Source: Stutzerimonas xanthomarina (GTDB lineage: Bacteria; Pseudomonadota; Gammaproteobacteria; Pseudomonadales; Pseudomonadaceae). From it: 64,000 bases of DNA. Location: the NCBI RefSeq assembly GCF_003935375.1, contig NZ_RHQM01000020.1, forward strand, positions 37,866-101,865. The letters run 5' to 3'. The position numbers and the translations under genes are program-made. Numbering within the stretch: the first letter of the stretch is position 1; each line of letters opens with the position of its first letter. The notes below the pieces were generated by a model. The model saw nothing but the letters and a program-made list of their open reading frames with translations, was not told where the DNA came from and did not search any database. Below, piece after piece: positions 52,706 to 61,251 of the stretch.

Positions 52706-54295
52706 ATGGAGCCCGTAATGCAACGCCAGTACACCTACCCGACCCTGGGCGAGGCGATTAAATTTGTTTTCGATGCTACGGGTCTGTCCAGCGGCAAAGA
52801 TTTGCTTGCGGTTGAAGGCAGCTCGTTTCGTGAGATGAACATTAAGACACTGAACAAGCAGCTCAATCGATTGGCTGAAGAAAGCGGGGCGCTTCAGCCT
52901 CAGCTTGAATCGTTGCTCAAGCTTTACACAGAGGAACTTGGTATCTACGTGACCTGCCCGGTCATGCGGGCGCAACTCGCTGAACTCTTCAATGACCTGT
53001 ACCAGCCATACCGCAATACGCTCAAGCAGTTCAGTACATTTATGAGCAAGCAGGCAACAGTGCGTTATCTGCTAACCACATTTGCAGTCAGAAGCTGCGT
53101 AGTATCTTGGCAGGTGCAAGCGCTTGCCACCTCAGCCGCTAATAACCAGCAACTGCGACCCACACAGCAGTTCTGGTTCCTACCGCAAGAGGAGGAGGGC
53201 GAACTGGTTTCCCCCCTGCACAATGCGCTGCGGTGGGCCTACAATATTTGCGGATTATCCCAGGCCCAGTTCCATCGGCCTACTGGGTTGGCCGACCCGT
53301 CCGGACAGCTAGCACGTAACCTGGACACGTGCCGACGGTGGAAATTGCTCGGCAAGGCCAAGCCTCCAAGCTTACCCGCCCTGTACCGGAACCTCGTGCA
53401 AAGCTTCGAGGCTTTAGAGCGCTCAGGCAACCCGCTAGCGCCGGAGCTGCGCCAAGCAATTATCACTAGTGTGTCTGTGGCTCGCATAGCGACCTATGTG
53501 GCTCACAGCATCGAGTCCACGTACGGTCGTGCTTACCTGCTCGATATATGCCATCAGCTAAAGCTGTACTCCAACTGGCTGGCGCCCCATATAGAGATCG
53601 CACAGGCGAAAGCGGATCGTCTTGCGGAGCACGCGCCCATCCCTCAGCTAGGCCCAGCGAAGACTCGAAGTCACTACGCACTGCGTGAAATGAGCGTGTA
53701 TTTGAGCCAATGCGATGAAGCCAATGCATTCATCCAATCCAACCGAGGCTCCGATGGCTCCTACAACCCACTGTGCATCGACTGGGTCGAGAAACAGTTG
53801 GGCCCCTTCGCCGCGCGTATAGATCAGGACATCACTAATCGTTGGGTATTGGATAAGCCTAGCGGCTTCGATGAGCTGATGGAGGAAGCTAGTGCTATGC
53901 GTCGGTGCGGCACAACTACGCAATCGGCGATTGATGAGCTTGAGGTACGGATGAAAAATGCTGGCGTGGCCGAACGGGTGCCTTGGGTGCTTCATTGGCT
54001 ACGCGCTGTGGTTCATTACAACTCCGATCACTTTAAAGAAGCAGCGGAGCACTATGTCGCAGCGTTCCAGTTTGGTCGGTACAGTGCCGGTGATCACCAG
54101 TACTTGCTCATGAACCAGTATTTGGAAGCCATGGCCAAGACCAATCGGTGGCTGCAGTTCAAGCAAGGCGTATTCTGGGCCAATTACCTTGGCCTGAAAG
54201 TTCGGCACTTGCGTGATCGAGAGCTTACAGAGGAAAACATTCGCTTTGCATTCACGATGCTGGGAATGCACGACGCAAAGTATTATCAGATGTAG
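52706..54295 (+). CDS. 529-residue hypothetical protein, mostly helical
   Basis: No family recognised. Predominantly helical from its composition, with no signal peptide, membrane segment or nucleotide-binding motif. The C-terminal 120 residues (VPWVLHWLRAVVHYNSDHFKEAAEHYVAAFQFGRYSAGDHQYLLMNQYLEAMAKT) look like TPR-type helical repeats, suggesting protein binding. ATG 52706 is taken; ATG 52718 four codons later has GGAG 6 bases upstream and is equally possible. It may be coupled to the 47-residue gene. In a transposon cargo position it could be a sensor or adaptor, which is a guess. Confidence 0.75.
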   Translation: MEPVMQRQYTYPTLGEAIKFVFDATGLSSGKDLLAVEGSSFREMNIKTLNKQLNRLAEESGALQPQLESLLKLYTEELGIYVTCPVMRAQLAELFNDLYQPYRNTLKQFSTFMSKQATVRYLLTTFAVRSCVVSWQVQALATSAANNQQLRPTQQFWFLPQEEEGELVSPLHNALRWAYNICGLSQAQFHRPTGLADPSGQLARNLDTCRRWKLLGKAKPPSLPALYRNLVQSFEALERSGNPLAPELRQAIITSVSVARIATYVAHSIESTYGRAYLLDICHQLKLYSNWLAPHIEIAQAKADRLAEHAPIPQLGPAKTRSHYALREMSVYLSQCDEANAFIQSNRGSDGSYNPLCIDWVEKQLGPFAARIDQDITNRWVLDKPSGFDELMEEASAMRRCGTTTQSAIDELEVRMKNAGVAERVPWVLHWLRAVVHYNSDHFKEAAEHYVAAFQFGRYSAGDHQYLLMNQYLEAMAKTNRWLQFKQGVFWANYLGLKVRHLRDRELTEENIRFAFTMLGMHDAKYYQM

Positions 54296-54335
54296 CGTCC
54301 GTCCTAGAGTGTTGATTACGTCGAAGCTAGTGCTT

Positions 54336-54398
54336 TAGCGGCTCACATAGGTTAAGTCATTTGGGGTTAGGGCACCAAACAAACCAACTGAGCCGCTA
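54336..54398. repeat. Long imperfect inverted repeat
   Basis: TAGCGGCTCA is paired with TGAGCCGCTA, with an additional GGTT/AACC pair inside and a loop of about 28 bases. It lies 40 bases after the 529-residue gene in the convergent gap. It could be a terminator, an RNA structure or a recombination site; no T-run follows. Confidence 0.5.
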
Positions 54399-54489
54399 TG
54401 TTGCATGAATGTGTTCATAGCGTTTCCATGCATATTGCGGAGTCTACTAACGGCACGCTAACGCAACGTTCCGATTGGCATAGTCCGAC

Positions 54490-55440
54490 TTACCGACAGT
54501 TGCCTGCTTTTCGGTAACCGCCGGCAACAGCTTTTGCTTCGGTAGCGAACGGTACTTGGTTCTTTGGGGATACCTTATCGTAGCTAGGACAGCCCTCGGG
54601 CAGGTGGTAAATCCTACTGTTGCGGTTGCCGATGACTACACCCACATCGGCCTTCTTAGAAGGCATTGCTGTCGCACGCGCAGGAATCGCGCTAACGAGT
54701 CCCTCGCGGGTCGGTTTGTGTCCAACACTCCAAGAACGATCGCCGGTGATGAACGGATTCGGGTGGCCCATGACCTTGGCGGTTCGGGTGTTCCACTCCT
54801 TTTCCCAGGTGGTTACGGGGTACTTTCGATCCCACGCCATAAGCAGCTGCTGCTGTTGTCGTGACATGGAAAGCCCATACCGGTCGAACATGTAAAACGT
54901 CGCCCGTGCCACGATGCCTTTGGCCTCGTTTCGTGGTTCGGCGGCACGCTCTTTAAAGTCAACCCGCGTCATACACGCCCCGTACTGTGGCGCTATGCCG
55001 GTGACCATGCCGTAGTTGAAGTTGCTACGGTCACCATTAACCTCACCAACAGACGGGTAAAGGTTGAACAAATCTGCCTCCATTGCTCGGAACACCGGAT
55101 CATCTGCTATGCAGTTCTCCCGTCCGCCGTTCTGCCAGCATTGGCGCTGATGCCCGAACGTCCATGCAGGCACGATGTGCTCCCACTCAATCCGAGCGGC
55201 GCGGTTCTGCTGTGCGCGTGTTTCGTAGCCGCAGGATTTCGGGTCAATCCTTCCTCCAGACTTGCCAGTCCATGTCCATTTGCAGCCGCAGTAGAGTTCA
55301 CCCTCTGCGCTTGAGGCTTGGTCGAAGAAAATCTTCTGCTTGGCCAGCACTTTGGCTGCTGCGAAGTTGGAGGGTGCGTCAGCAAACGTGTTGGATGAGA
55401 GGAGAACTGCGGCCAGGGCCGCGTTCAGAAAGCGAGTCAT
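54490..55440 (-). CDS. Secreted endonuclease I with extra C-terminal domain
   Basis: About 316 residues from ATG 55440, chosen because MTRFLNAALAAVLLSSNTFA is a good signal peptide; the frame is open to 55596, and no start has a clear ribosome site. Residues 24-230 are endonuclease I (EndA/NucM): IEWEHIVPAWTFG with the catalytic H88, FNLYPSVGEVNGDRSNFNYG and the Cys-rich region CGCKWTW. Residues about 265-316 (GNRNSRIYHLPEGCPSYDKV, PFATEAKAVAGGYRKAGNC) resemble the small Ada-type metal-binding module seen at the end of other secreted nucleases. A periplasmic or extracellular nonspecific nuclease is expected. Confidence 0.85.
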   Translation of the reverse strand: MTRFLNAALAAVLLSSNTFADAPSNFAAAKVLAKQKIFFDQASSAEGELYCGCKWTWTGKSGGRIDPKSCGYETRAQQNRAARIEWEHIVPAWTFGHQRQCWQNGGRENCIADDPVFRAMEADLFNLYPSVGEVNGDRSNFNYGMVTGIAPQYGACMTRVDFKERAAEPRNEAKGIVARATFYMFDRYGLSMSRQQQQLLMAWDRKYPVTTWEKEWNTRTAKVMGHPNPFITGDRSWSVGHKPTREGLVSAIPARATAMPSKKADVGVVIGNRNSRIYHLPEGCPSYDKVSPKNQVPFATEAKAVAGGYRKAGNCR

Positions 55441-55528
55441 ATGTGAAACGGCCATCAGAGAAACGACGCGCATTGTATTGATGAAAAATGCGGCCGTCTC
55501 GCTGAGCGGGTTCGCGGGCGCGACGCCG

Positions 55529-56092
55529 TCAGGTTTCCCGACTGATAGTTCGGGCAATGATTCTGCCAAGCTCTCTTGCCTGTTCGTGGCCCACATAGAT
55601 CAAGTGTGGGCTTTCTATGACCTTGGTGCTTTCGCTGAGGCCCCTGGCGCGTACATATTTGACAGGCTTGGCTCCATGTACGAGCAATACTTGCGGATTG
55701 ATCGAAGCTAGCAGGAATTCGAAGATCTCAGTCGACTTCTGGTGACTCTTCAGCATGCTTTCTCTGGCAGTGGGGATCGAAAAGATATTGGTCTCTAGAA
55801 ATCTGATGGCACCGTAGTCGGTCTTGGCTTGATCCATAATCATCTGCATGGCCTTTCGCGTCCGACTGACCTTGGTGCGTGCAGAAAGATAAGCGTCCAG
55901 CCAGGTAGTCCGTTCAAAACCGTATCCAGGCCGCCAGAAATCCCAGAAATCTTGTTTCATGTTCGAGGCGGCGTTAACCCCGACAATGAAGGCTTGGCAG
56001 GTAAGCGGAGAGCCTTCGCAAACGAATGGGCGATCATGGAACGGGGCGCCCATGAGCGCGCGAAGTTGTGTTTCGAATTCGCTTATGTCCAA
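55529..56092 (-). CDS. Uracil-DNA-glycosylase-superfamily-like protein
   Basis: 187 residues. The pattern of motifs suggests the UDG fold: FIVGVNAAS (35-43) for the GxNP-type first motif, a central LETNIFSIPT (99-108), VLLVHGAKP (135-143) and ESPHLIYVG (160-168) for the last His-bearing motif. The canonical HP[SG] triad is not present, so base excision is uncertain. It starts at a TTG (56092), with GGGG about 10 bases upstream; the first internal Met is residue 14. It lies 88 bases before the endonuclease I gene on the same strand. Confidence 0.6.
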   Translation of the reverse strand: MDISEFETQLRALMGAPFHDRPFVCEGSPLTCQAFIVGVNAASNMKQDFWDFWRPGYGFERTTWLDAYLSARTKVSRTRKAMQMIMDQAKTDYGAIRFLETNIFSIPTARESMLKSHQKSTEIFEFLLASINPQVLLVHGAKPVKYVRARGLSESTKVIESPHLIYVGHEQARELGRIIARTISRET

Positions 56093-56112
56093 TGCCCAAG
56101 CATCCCCAACGA

Positions 56113-56136
56113 AAAAACCTGCTGGAAAACAGGCCT
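56113..56136 (-). terminator. Weak hairpin and T-run upstream of the UDG-like gene
   Basis: On the minus strand CCTG-TTTTCCAG-CAGG is followed by TTTTTT. The stem is only 4 bp plus two G-T pairs. It could end the five-gene operon that stops at 56310. Confidence 0.35.
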
Positions 56137-56309
56137 TTTCAAAAACGGAAAATTAGCGATAGATCGCTACTGAGATTTTTCTGGATCCTCGTCCTAGAAC
56201 AAGCGCTGCAGGCTGCTTGCGTGAGCCGTCACTAGCGAAGCGTTAAGCTCACTTACGGGCGTACCATGGCCCTGTACTTCTGGTCATCGCACATTCGCCT
56301 TCACCCGAA

Positions 56310-57344
56310 TTACCTGCGTTTCTCGATTTTGTAGAAGCTGCCCTCAATCATCAGCCGCTTACGGTCTGAATTGACAGCATCGGTAATGGTGTTATCGAGT
56401 AAGACGAAGTGTCGGCAGTCCTGCTTTTTAGACTGCTCGAATATGGGACGAACTGAGCCGATGAATTCGGGGTAGCTCACGTTTGCGTTAGCTAGAATGC
56501 GTTCGATATTAGGCAGCTCGGCCGCATCCTGATTGCGGCTTTCCGGCCAGGCCGGACTGACCGTGAGCGCTTCATCACGCAGCACAAGCGAGAACAGTAG
56601 CTGAGTCTTGCCAGTGACCTCGTCCGCCCAGCAGGGCGGGAAATCCATACCGCCGCGCGCATCGAGCTTATTCTGTAGGTAAACCATCTGTCCGCGCAGG
56701 TTGGCGTTTTCACGCTTGAGCTCGACAGGGTTCAGTTTGCCAGTTTTGATCTCCCGGTACGCTTTAGCGTCAGCAACCACGGCGCTGGTTTGCTCCAGCC
56801 GCGTCAATTCGAGATCTTTTGGTGCCTGGGCGGCGATCAGCTTGCTTGCTTCCAGAATCTGGTCGAGTTCGGCTTCAATGGCCTTGTCACCAGGCTCAGC
56901 GCCTAGCTTTTCGCTGAGCTTTGACATAACAACCAGTGACGTTCGGACATGATCGAGCGGAGCGTTGCTATCCTGGCTCATCTTCTCCAGAACCTTCTCT
57001 AGCTCGACCATAGCGGTCAACTTTGCATCCTTTTCCTCGAGCAGCACCTTCAATCGCTCGTTCTCAGACTTGGCTTCGGCCGTTTGTACGAGCTTCGTGA
57101 TGACCTCGTCGGGTTGTGTTGCACCCAAGGTTTGGAGTTGCTTGCTGATGAACTCTTTGGCTTGGGTTAACGCAGCATGTTGTTGCTGAAGTGCCTGCTC
57201 GCTCTGAAGTTGAGAGATGAGGTCGCCTTTCTCGCGTTGCAGGGCAACGACCATCATGCCAAGCACAAGCATTAGCAAAAAGGTGAGCATGAAGGCGATT
57301 TCGGTCAGTGAGAGCTGAAAGACCTGGTCGTTCTTGCCTGACAT
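56310..57344 (-). CDS. MotB/ExbD/ZorB-like single-TM coiled-coil protein
   Basis: 344 residues. A single N-terminal membrane helix (11-35) begins LSLTEIAFMLTF, placing an acidic residue (E15) where MotB, ExbD and ZorB carry their ion-binding Asp. A long coiled coil (about 37-230) leads to a globular end (235-344: FPPCWADEVTGKTQLLFSLVL, SKKQDCRHFVLLDN, MIEGSFYKIEKR) that I do not recognise; it is not the OmpA peptidoglycan-binding domain of MotB/ZorB. Start and upstream stop share one base (TGATG). Last gene of the five-gene operon. It probably pairs with the preceding MotA/TolQ-like protein as an ion-driven complex. Confidence 0.75.
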   Translation of the reverse strand: MSGKNDQVFQLSLTEIAFMLTFLLMLVLGMMVVALQREKGDLISQLQSEQALQQQHAALTQAKEFISKQLQTLGATQPDEVITKLVQTAEAKSENERLKVLLEEKDAKLTAMVELEKVLEKMSQDSNAPLDHVRTSLVVMSKLSEKLGAEPGDKAIEAELDQILEASKLIAAQAPKDLELTRLEQTSAVVADAKAYREIKTGKLNPVELKRENANLRGQMVYLQNKLDARGGMDFPPCWADEVTGKTQLLFSLVLRDEALTVSPAWPESRNQDAAELPNIERILANANVSYPEFIGSVRPIFEQSKKQDCRHFVLLDNTITDAVNSDRKRLMIEGSFYKIEKRR

Positions 57345-58984
57345 CAGCTCTTAGCGCCTTCAAGCAAGCTGTGGTCGATCGCCTCGGGAGAAGATGCGCC
57401 CGATTCGACCATTGCGGCAAGCGTAGGGCCTTTGTGGACGCCTTGTTGCACTAACGTACTCCTGATGACCTCATCAAGCTTGCTGGCAAGCCGATTCGAA
57501 CTGTCGGTAGAGCACACGACCTTCTCGAGCGCACCTGCAAAGCTTTGCTCGTTATGCTCGAGCGCCGCTTTCATGATGTGAGCTGATGTAGTATGGCTTT
57601 GCAGGGCTTCGCGGATTTGTGCGCCCAGAGCTTCAGACTGTGCCCGCGAGTCATTGACCCACGTCGGAAACAATTCAAGAGTTGCTTTCAGGCCATTGAG
57701 AAGCGTTTGTTGATCATCGTGGGTCTTCTCGGCGGCACTGAGCAGTTTGGATGTGACTTGCTGACCTTGGCTGATCTGAGTGACCAACGCGCTGACCGAG
57801 TCGGACATTTGATTTGCTGACTTGGCCATCACGTTAAGGTTGGTGATCTGCTGGTCAAGGCGCTCATTTACGGTCTGCTGTTGTGCTGATAGACGCGTGA
57901 TAGCCGCATCGCTTTGAGCCGATTGCTTCAGGGCCAGTTCATGACTGGCGCTGATGAGGCCTACCAGACGTGTTTGCTCCTCAGCAATGGAGCGCACCAG
58001 CTCCATGGAAGAGTTCATAGCCTCACTCTGCTCATTGATTTTCGAGATGCTCTTCTCGACAGCTTTGGCCGCGCCGTTGATATCACGCGTGACGAGGCGC
58101 ATGACCTGACCAACATCGCCCGCCGAGTTGTTGAGCTCGTTGAGCGGCGTGTTCAGCTTCTGAGCAAATAAATCGTCCGGAAACGCAACGGCCTCGAGTC
58201 GAGCATTGACGGACTTGGTGAAGTCGCCGACGCTGGTGTCGAGTCGTACAAGTGATTCGCCTGTTTCACGGGCGTATTTTTCCACGACAAGGTTCAGGCT
58301 CATCGAGGATTTCTTCAGCTCCCGGATATTCTCAATGAACGCGTAATTGATCCGCTCGGACAATTCCTTGAAATGGACTGCCATCTGTTCGGACAGCTCT
58401 TTGGCGTGCGCATCCATGCGGGCAGCGCTCTCCTTGGCCATTTCATCGAAACTCTCACGGACGGACTTCACCGATTCGTTGGTCGCCGTTAAGACCTCGC
58501 CACGAAAATGAACCAGGGCCTGAAAAGCACGGGCATATTCGTCGGTTAGCCGGCGGGAAGCATCCACCGCGCTTTGCTCGTGGTTGCGCAGAGCATCTTC
58601 CATGTTGGGCCGGAAGCTGACCAGGATTACTCGAACCGTCAGCCCAACAATCGTACTGATCATCGCCACGCCGAATCGTGTGGCGATGGTGATCATGTCG
58701 TTCTTGATATTGGGCAAATCGATCAGGCATACGATGATCGAGGCGACGGTGAAAATGAAGCCCAGGTAATAGCAGGAATCAGCAAACTTCTCGTCTGAGA
58801 CGTCGGAGGTCTTGTACTTACCTCCAATTACGACATACGCAAGCATGATCGTGATCGGAGCGATGAAGCCTGTGAACAGGAGTTCACCGAGCAGATAGCT
58901 AGCGACTAGGCAAACGATCTTGGCTACGCAAGCCGTCGCGAACAGAACCGGCAGCTTGATTTGAAAATCAGCTTCCTTACTCAT
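57344..58984 (-). CDS. MotA/TolQ/ExbB/ZorA-like channel protein with long coiled-coil tail
   Basis: 546 residues. Four membrane helices lie near 11-33, 35-54, 71-89 and 100-124. The third (YYLGFIFTVASIIVCL) and fourth (IATRFGVAMISTIVGLTVRVILV) match the two core helices of ExbB/TolQ/MotA (GxxGTVxGI and A...TTxxGLxVAI patterns). From 125 to about 520 it is an uninterrupted heptad-rich cytoplasmic tail rich in A, S, Q, E and K, as in ZorA, which also resembles chemoreceptor tails. It sits 3 bases after the VWA-like gene and shares one base with the MotB-like gene. No catalytic motif. A motor or channel role is inferred from fold and partner. Confidence 0.75.
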   Translation of the reverse strand: MSKEADFQIKLPVLFATACVAKIVCLVASYLLGELLFTGFIAPITIMLAYVVIGGKYKTSDVSDEKFADSCYYLGFIFTVASIIVCLIDLPNIKNDMITIATRFGVAMISTIVGLTVRVILVSFRPNMEDALRNHEQSAVDASRRLTDEYARAFQALVHFRGEVLTATNESVKSVRESFDEMAKESAARMDAHAKELSEQMAVHFKELSERINYAFIENIRELKKSSMSLNLVVEKYARETGESLVRLDTSVGDFTKSVNARLEAVAFPDDLFAQKLNTPLNELNNSAGDVGQVMRLVTRDINGAAKAVEKSISKINEQSEAMNSSMELVRSIAEEQTRLVGLISASHELALKQSAQSDAAITRLSAQQQTVNERLDQQITNLNVMAKSANQMSDSVSALVTQISQGQQVTSKLLSAAEKTHDDQQTLLNGLKATLELFPTWVNDSRAQSEALGAQIREALQSHTTSAHIMKAALEHNEQSFAGALEKVVCSTDSSNRLASKLDEVIRSTLVQQGVHKGPTLAAMVESGASSPEAIDHSLLEGAKS

Positions 58985-58987
58985 GAT

Positions 58988-59794
58988 TCATCCCTCAAAG
59001 GTATCGATTTCGACCAGCTGCGCGCCGCTATTGTCGAAATATTGCTCCCAAAATGCTGCCTGCTTGGTGGTTTGCAGATTTGGATAATTGATCAGGTAAT
59101 TAAGGTGCACCTCAACTCCATCGAGGCTGGCTTGCGACTTTCGCCCATAGGCGCCAGCCGAGAACGTCTTGAAGTCGGGTAGGCTCTTGAACATGCTGAA
59201 TTCAGGCATATGCGGCAGCATGTCAGAGAACACAACTAGAGTGCGGGGGCCTTGTGCATCCACGCGGTTAAAGCCATTGATGGCGGCCATTTGCAGCATC
59301 TCAAAGACAGGAGATCGGTCAGACGGCTTATCGAGCGTGATCTGCTGGCGTAACTGCATCAGGGGCGACCTGAACTCCTTGATGTACCGCGCCTTGATCT
59401 GAGCTGGGTTAGCATTGAGCTTGGATTTGCCTTCGCCAGTGCCTGGGTTGCACTTCTCGAAAATCGGCATAGCGTTGTCTGCAAAGGATTCGCCGAGCAC
59501 AAACACAGAAATCATCTGCCCCTCAAGCACTTGCTTTTCAGCGAGCTCTTTGAATCGCTGAGTGAGCGCCTGGCGCTGAATGAAATTCAGGGGCTCTGTA
59601 TTATCGACTAGGACAACGGTATGACCGGTCGGGCCGGAGGCGGGGCACAGGGTCACCGGATCGGGCGGCGCCTCTGTGTTGAGCAGCAGGTACACCACTC
59701 CGGCCAGTAGTCCGGCAATGGCCAGGCCCACGAGCACGATCAGCACCAGAGTTATATTGTTCTTCTTTCTTGCAAGTTTGCTGCGACGGGCCAT
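58988..59794 (-). CDS. Membrane-anchored VWA-like protein
   Basis: 268 residues. One N-terminal membrane helix (14-37) after a basic stretch (ARRSKLARKKNN), then a von Willebrand A-like fold: first strand with D64-N65-T66 in TVVLVDNTEPLNFIQRQAL, CNPGTGEGK near residue 115, SPVFEML near 161 and TLVVFSDMLPHMPEFS (185-200). The D-x-T and SDM positions are those of a VWA metal site, though a full MIDAS D-x-S-x-S is absent. It lies 5 bases after the 475-residue membrane gene and 3 before the channel gene. A protein-binding bridge within the complex is the likely role. Confidence 0.65.
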   Translation of the reverse strand: MARRSKLARKKNNITLVLIVLVGLAIAGLLAGVVYLLLNTEAPPDPVTLCPASGPTGHTVVLVDNTEPLNFIQRQALTQRFKELAEKQVLEGQMISVFVLGESFADNAMPIFEKCNPGTGEGKSKLNANPAQIKARYIKEFRSPLMQLRQQITLDKPSDRSPVFEMLQMAAINGFNRVDAQGPRTLVVFSDMLPHMPEFSMFKSLPDFKTFSAGAYGRKSQASLDGVEVHLNYLINYPNLQTTKQAAFWEQYFDNSGAQLVEIDTFEG

Positions 59795-59799
59795 GAACG

Positions 59800-61227
59800 T
59801 TACGCCGATTTAAGATGATCGCGAAGGGGAGTGACCTGGTCATAACAGCTCACGAACGCGGACTGTATCTGGCCCCGGATAGGTTCGACCTGAGCCAGCA
59901 GCTCATCGAGCAGCGCTTCCTGGCGCGCGATGTCTATAAGGTCGTCCTGAAGATCCACTTCTTTGGCTTCAACCGGGGGAAGGAGAACCTTCTCGTTGAA
60001 ATAAGCGGGAGCAGGGGTTTTGCGGTGAATGGTGTTCTCGGTTCTGAACAGCTCGATCAGCGCATGGAGCATATGCTCTGCCTTGCCCTGATAGTTGGTA
60101 AAACGTTGGCCGGCGAGAGACTTGTTCTCGGCGAGCTCTTTTAGCTTGACGATGTCACGTTTGGCAGTTTCCAGGGTACTGTCTAGCGTCTTTTCAAACT
60201 CCTCCTTTAGATCGCTCAGCTCATCGCGCACCAGCTCAACCTGACTGTCGTGCAGGGCGCGGGCTTCAATAACGCGGTCACTTGTGCTGCTGTATCCTGG
60301 GTAGATGTCACCCCAGGTGAGGCCCTTGACGAGCGCTAGGATGGAGAAGATCGCGCTCATCAGGAATAGGATGATCGAATCGATGCCGTGAAAGCCGAAC
60401 GGCGAAGCGAGCATAGTCTGATGGGCGATTGCCATGGCATCACCATCAAGAGTCACTACTGCAAACGCATCTCTGAGATGGGTGGTTATCAGGGCGATAC
60501 CAAACAGCAGTGCCAGTGCAGCCAGCAAGCTGATTACACCGATAAGCTTGGCAAAGGGACTGACGTGCCACAGGTACTTTAGGCCCTTTTTACCTATGAA
60601 GAAGCCACCAAGCACGTTGATCGCGGAGAGCATGCCCGCGTAAACAAAGCCCTGCGCTAGGCCGCCGGCAAGCCCAGCCGAAAAAAAGTAAGCGTTCGCA
60701 GCGCCTTCCAGGACTACGAGCAGGGCGATAATGAGAATCCACAGCCAGCGGGAGAGAGCACCCATGGGCTGCTTAGGCTCACGATCTAAGCGATTCTTTG
60801 CCTTGAAAAGCTCTAACTCTTTTGTCAGCCGCTGAGCTTCGGCATCAAGCTGATGCAGTTCATGATCGTGAGAGGCAATCACATCATTGGCGCGTCGCTT
60901 GAATTCTTCCGATGACTCGCGGGCGCGGTTGATATCCTTGGTGACGTCAAGCTCTGACATATGCCGCTTCAGATACACCATATGATCGTGCGACCAGCCG
61001 ATCACCTTGTGCCGGTATTCTTCGATACGCGACACTATGCGCTCTTCTATGGCACTGAGCCCCGTCTTGTCTTCCGGTGGGTTGTTGTGCACGCCCATCC
61101 GCCGCGCCTCGTCCACGACGCCCAGCTCTTTTTTCAGCTCATCGAAATCCAGAGGGTAGAGGGCAGGATTGTCGCCACTGGCAGGGGTGGCCTGCATCCA
61201 GCCAAACAAAGATCTGACAATACCCAT
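59800..61227 (-). CDS. Multi-TM membrane protein with flanking coiled coils
   Basis: 475 residues; no family recognised. A soluble, charged N-terminal part (1-155, helical, coiled coil at about 95-150) is followed by about four membrane helices (160-180, 190-211, 226-248, 281-302) and a C-terminal helical domain (about 320-475) with heptads (VELVRDELSDLKEEFEKTLDSTLETAKRDIVKLKELAEN). No signal peptide or enzymatic motif. It is 24 bases after the helicase gene and 5 before the VWA-like gene. It is a candidate membrane sensor or scaffold that ties the helicase to the channel. Confidence 0.65.
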   Translation of the reverse strand: MGIVRSLFGWMQATPASGDNPALYPLDFDELKKELGVVDEARRMGVHNNPPEDKTGLSAIEERIVSRIEEYRHKVIGWSHDHMVYLKRHMSELDVTKDINRARESSEEFKRRANDVIASHDHELHQLDAEAQRLTKELELFKAKNRLDREPKQPMGALSRWLWILIIALLVVLEGAANAYFFSAGLAGGLAQGFVYAGMLSAINVLGGFFIGKKGLKYLWHVSPFAKLIGVISLLAALALLFGIALITTHLRDAFAVVTLDGDAMAIAHQTMLASPFGFHGIDSIILFLMSAIFSILALVKGLTWGDIYPGYSSTSDRVIEARALHDSQVELVRDELSDLKEEFEKTLDSTLETAKRDIVKLKELAENKSLAGQRFTNYQGKAEHMLHALIELFRTENTIHRKTPAPAYFNEKVLLPPVEAKEVDLQDDLIDIARQEALLDELLAQVEPIRGQIQSAFVSCYDQVTPLRDHLKSA

Positions 61228-61251
61228 ACGTCCCTGTCCGAATATCGAGGA

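Noticed and set aside
54336..54398. Integron attC site
   Set aside because: The inverted repeat has a GTTAAGT stretch but no matching inverse core, and no integrase gene is present.
54490..55596. Longer endonuclease I start at 55596
   Set aside because: The extra 52 residues overlap the UDG-like gene and precede a good signal peptide, so a start near 55440 is more likely.
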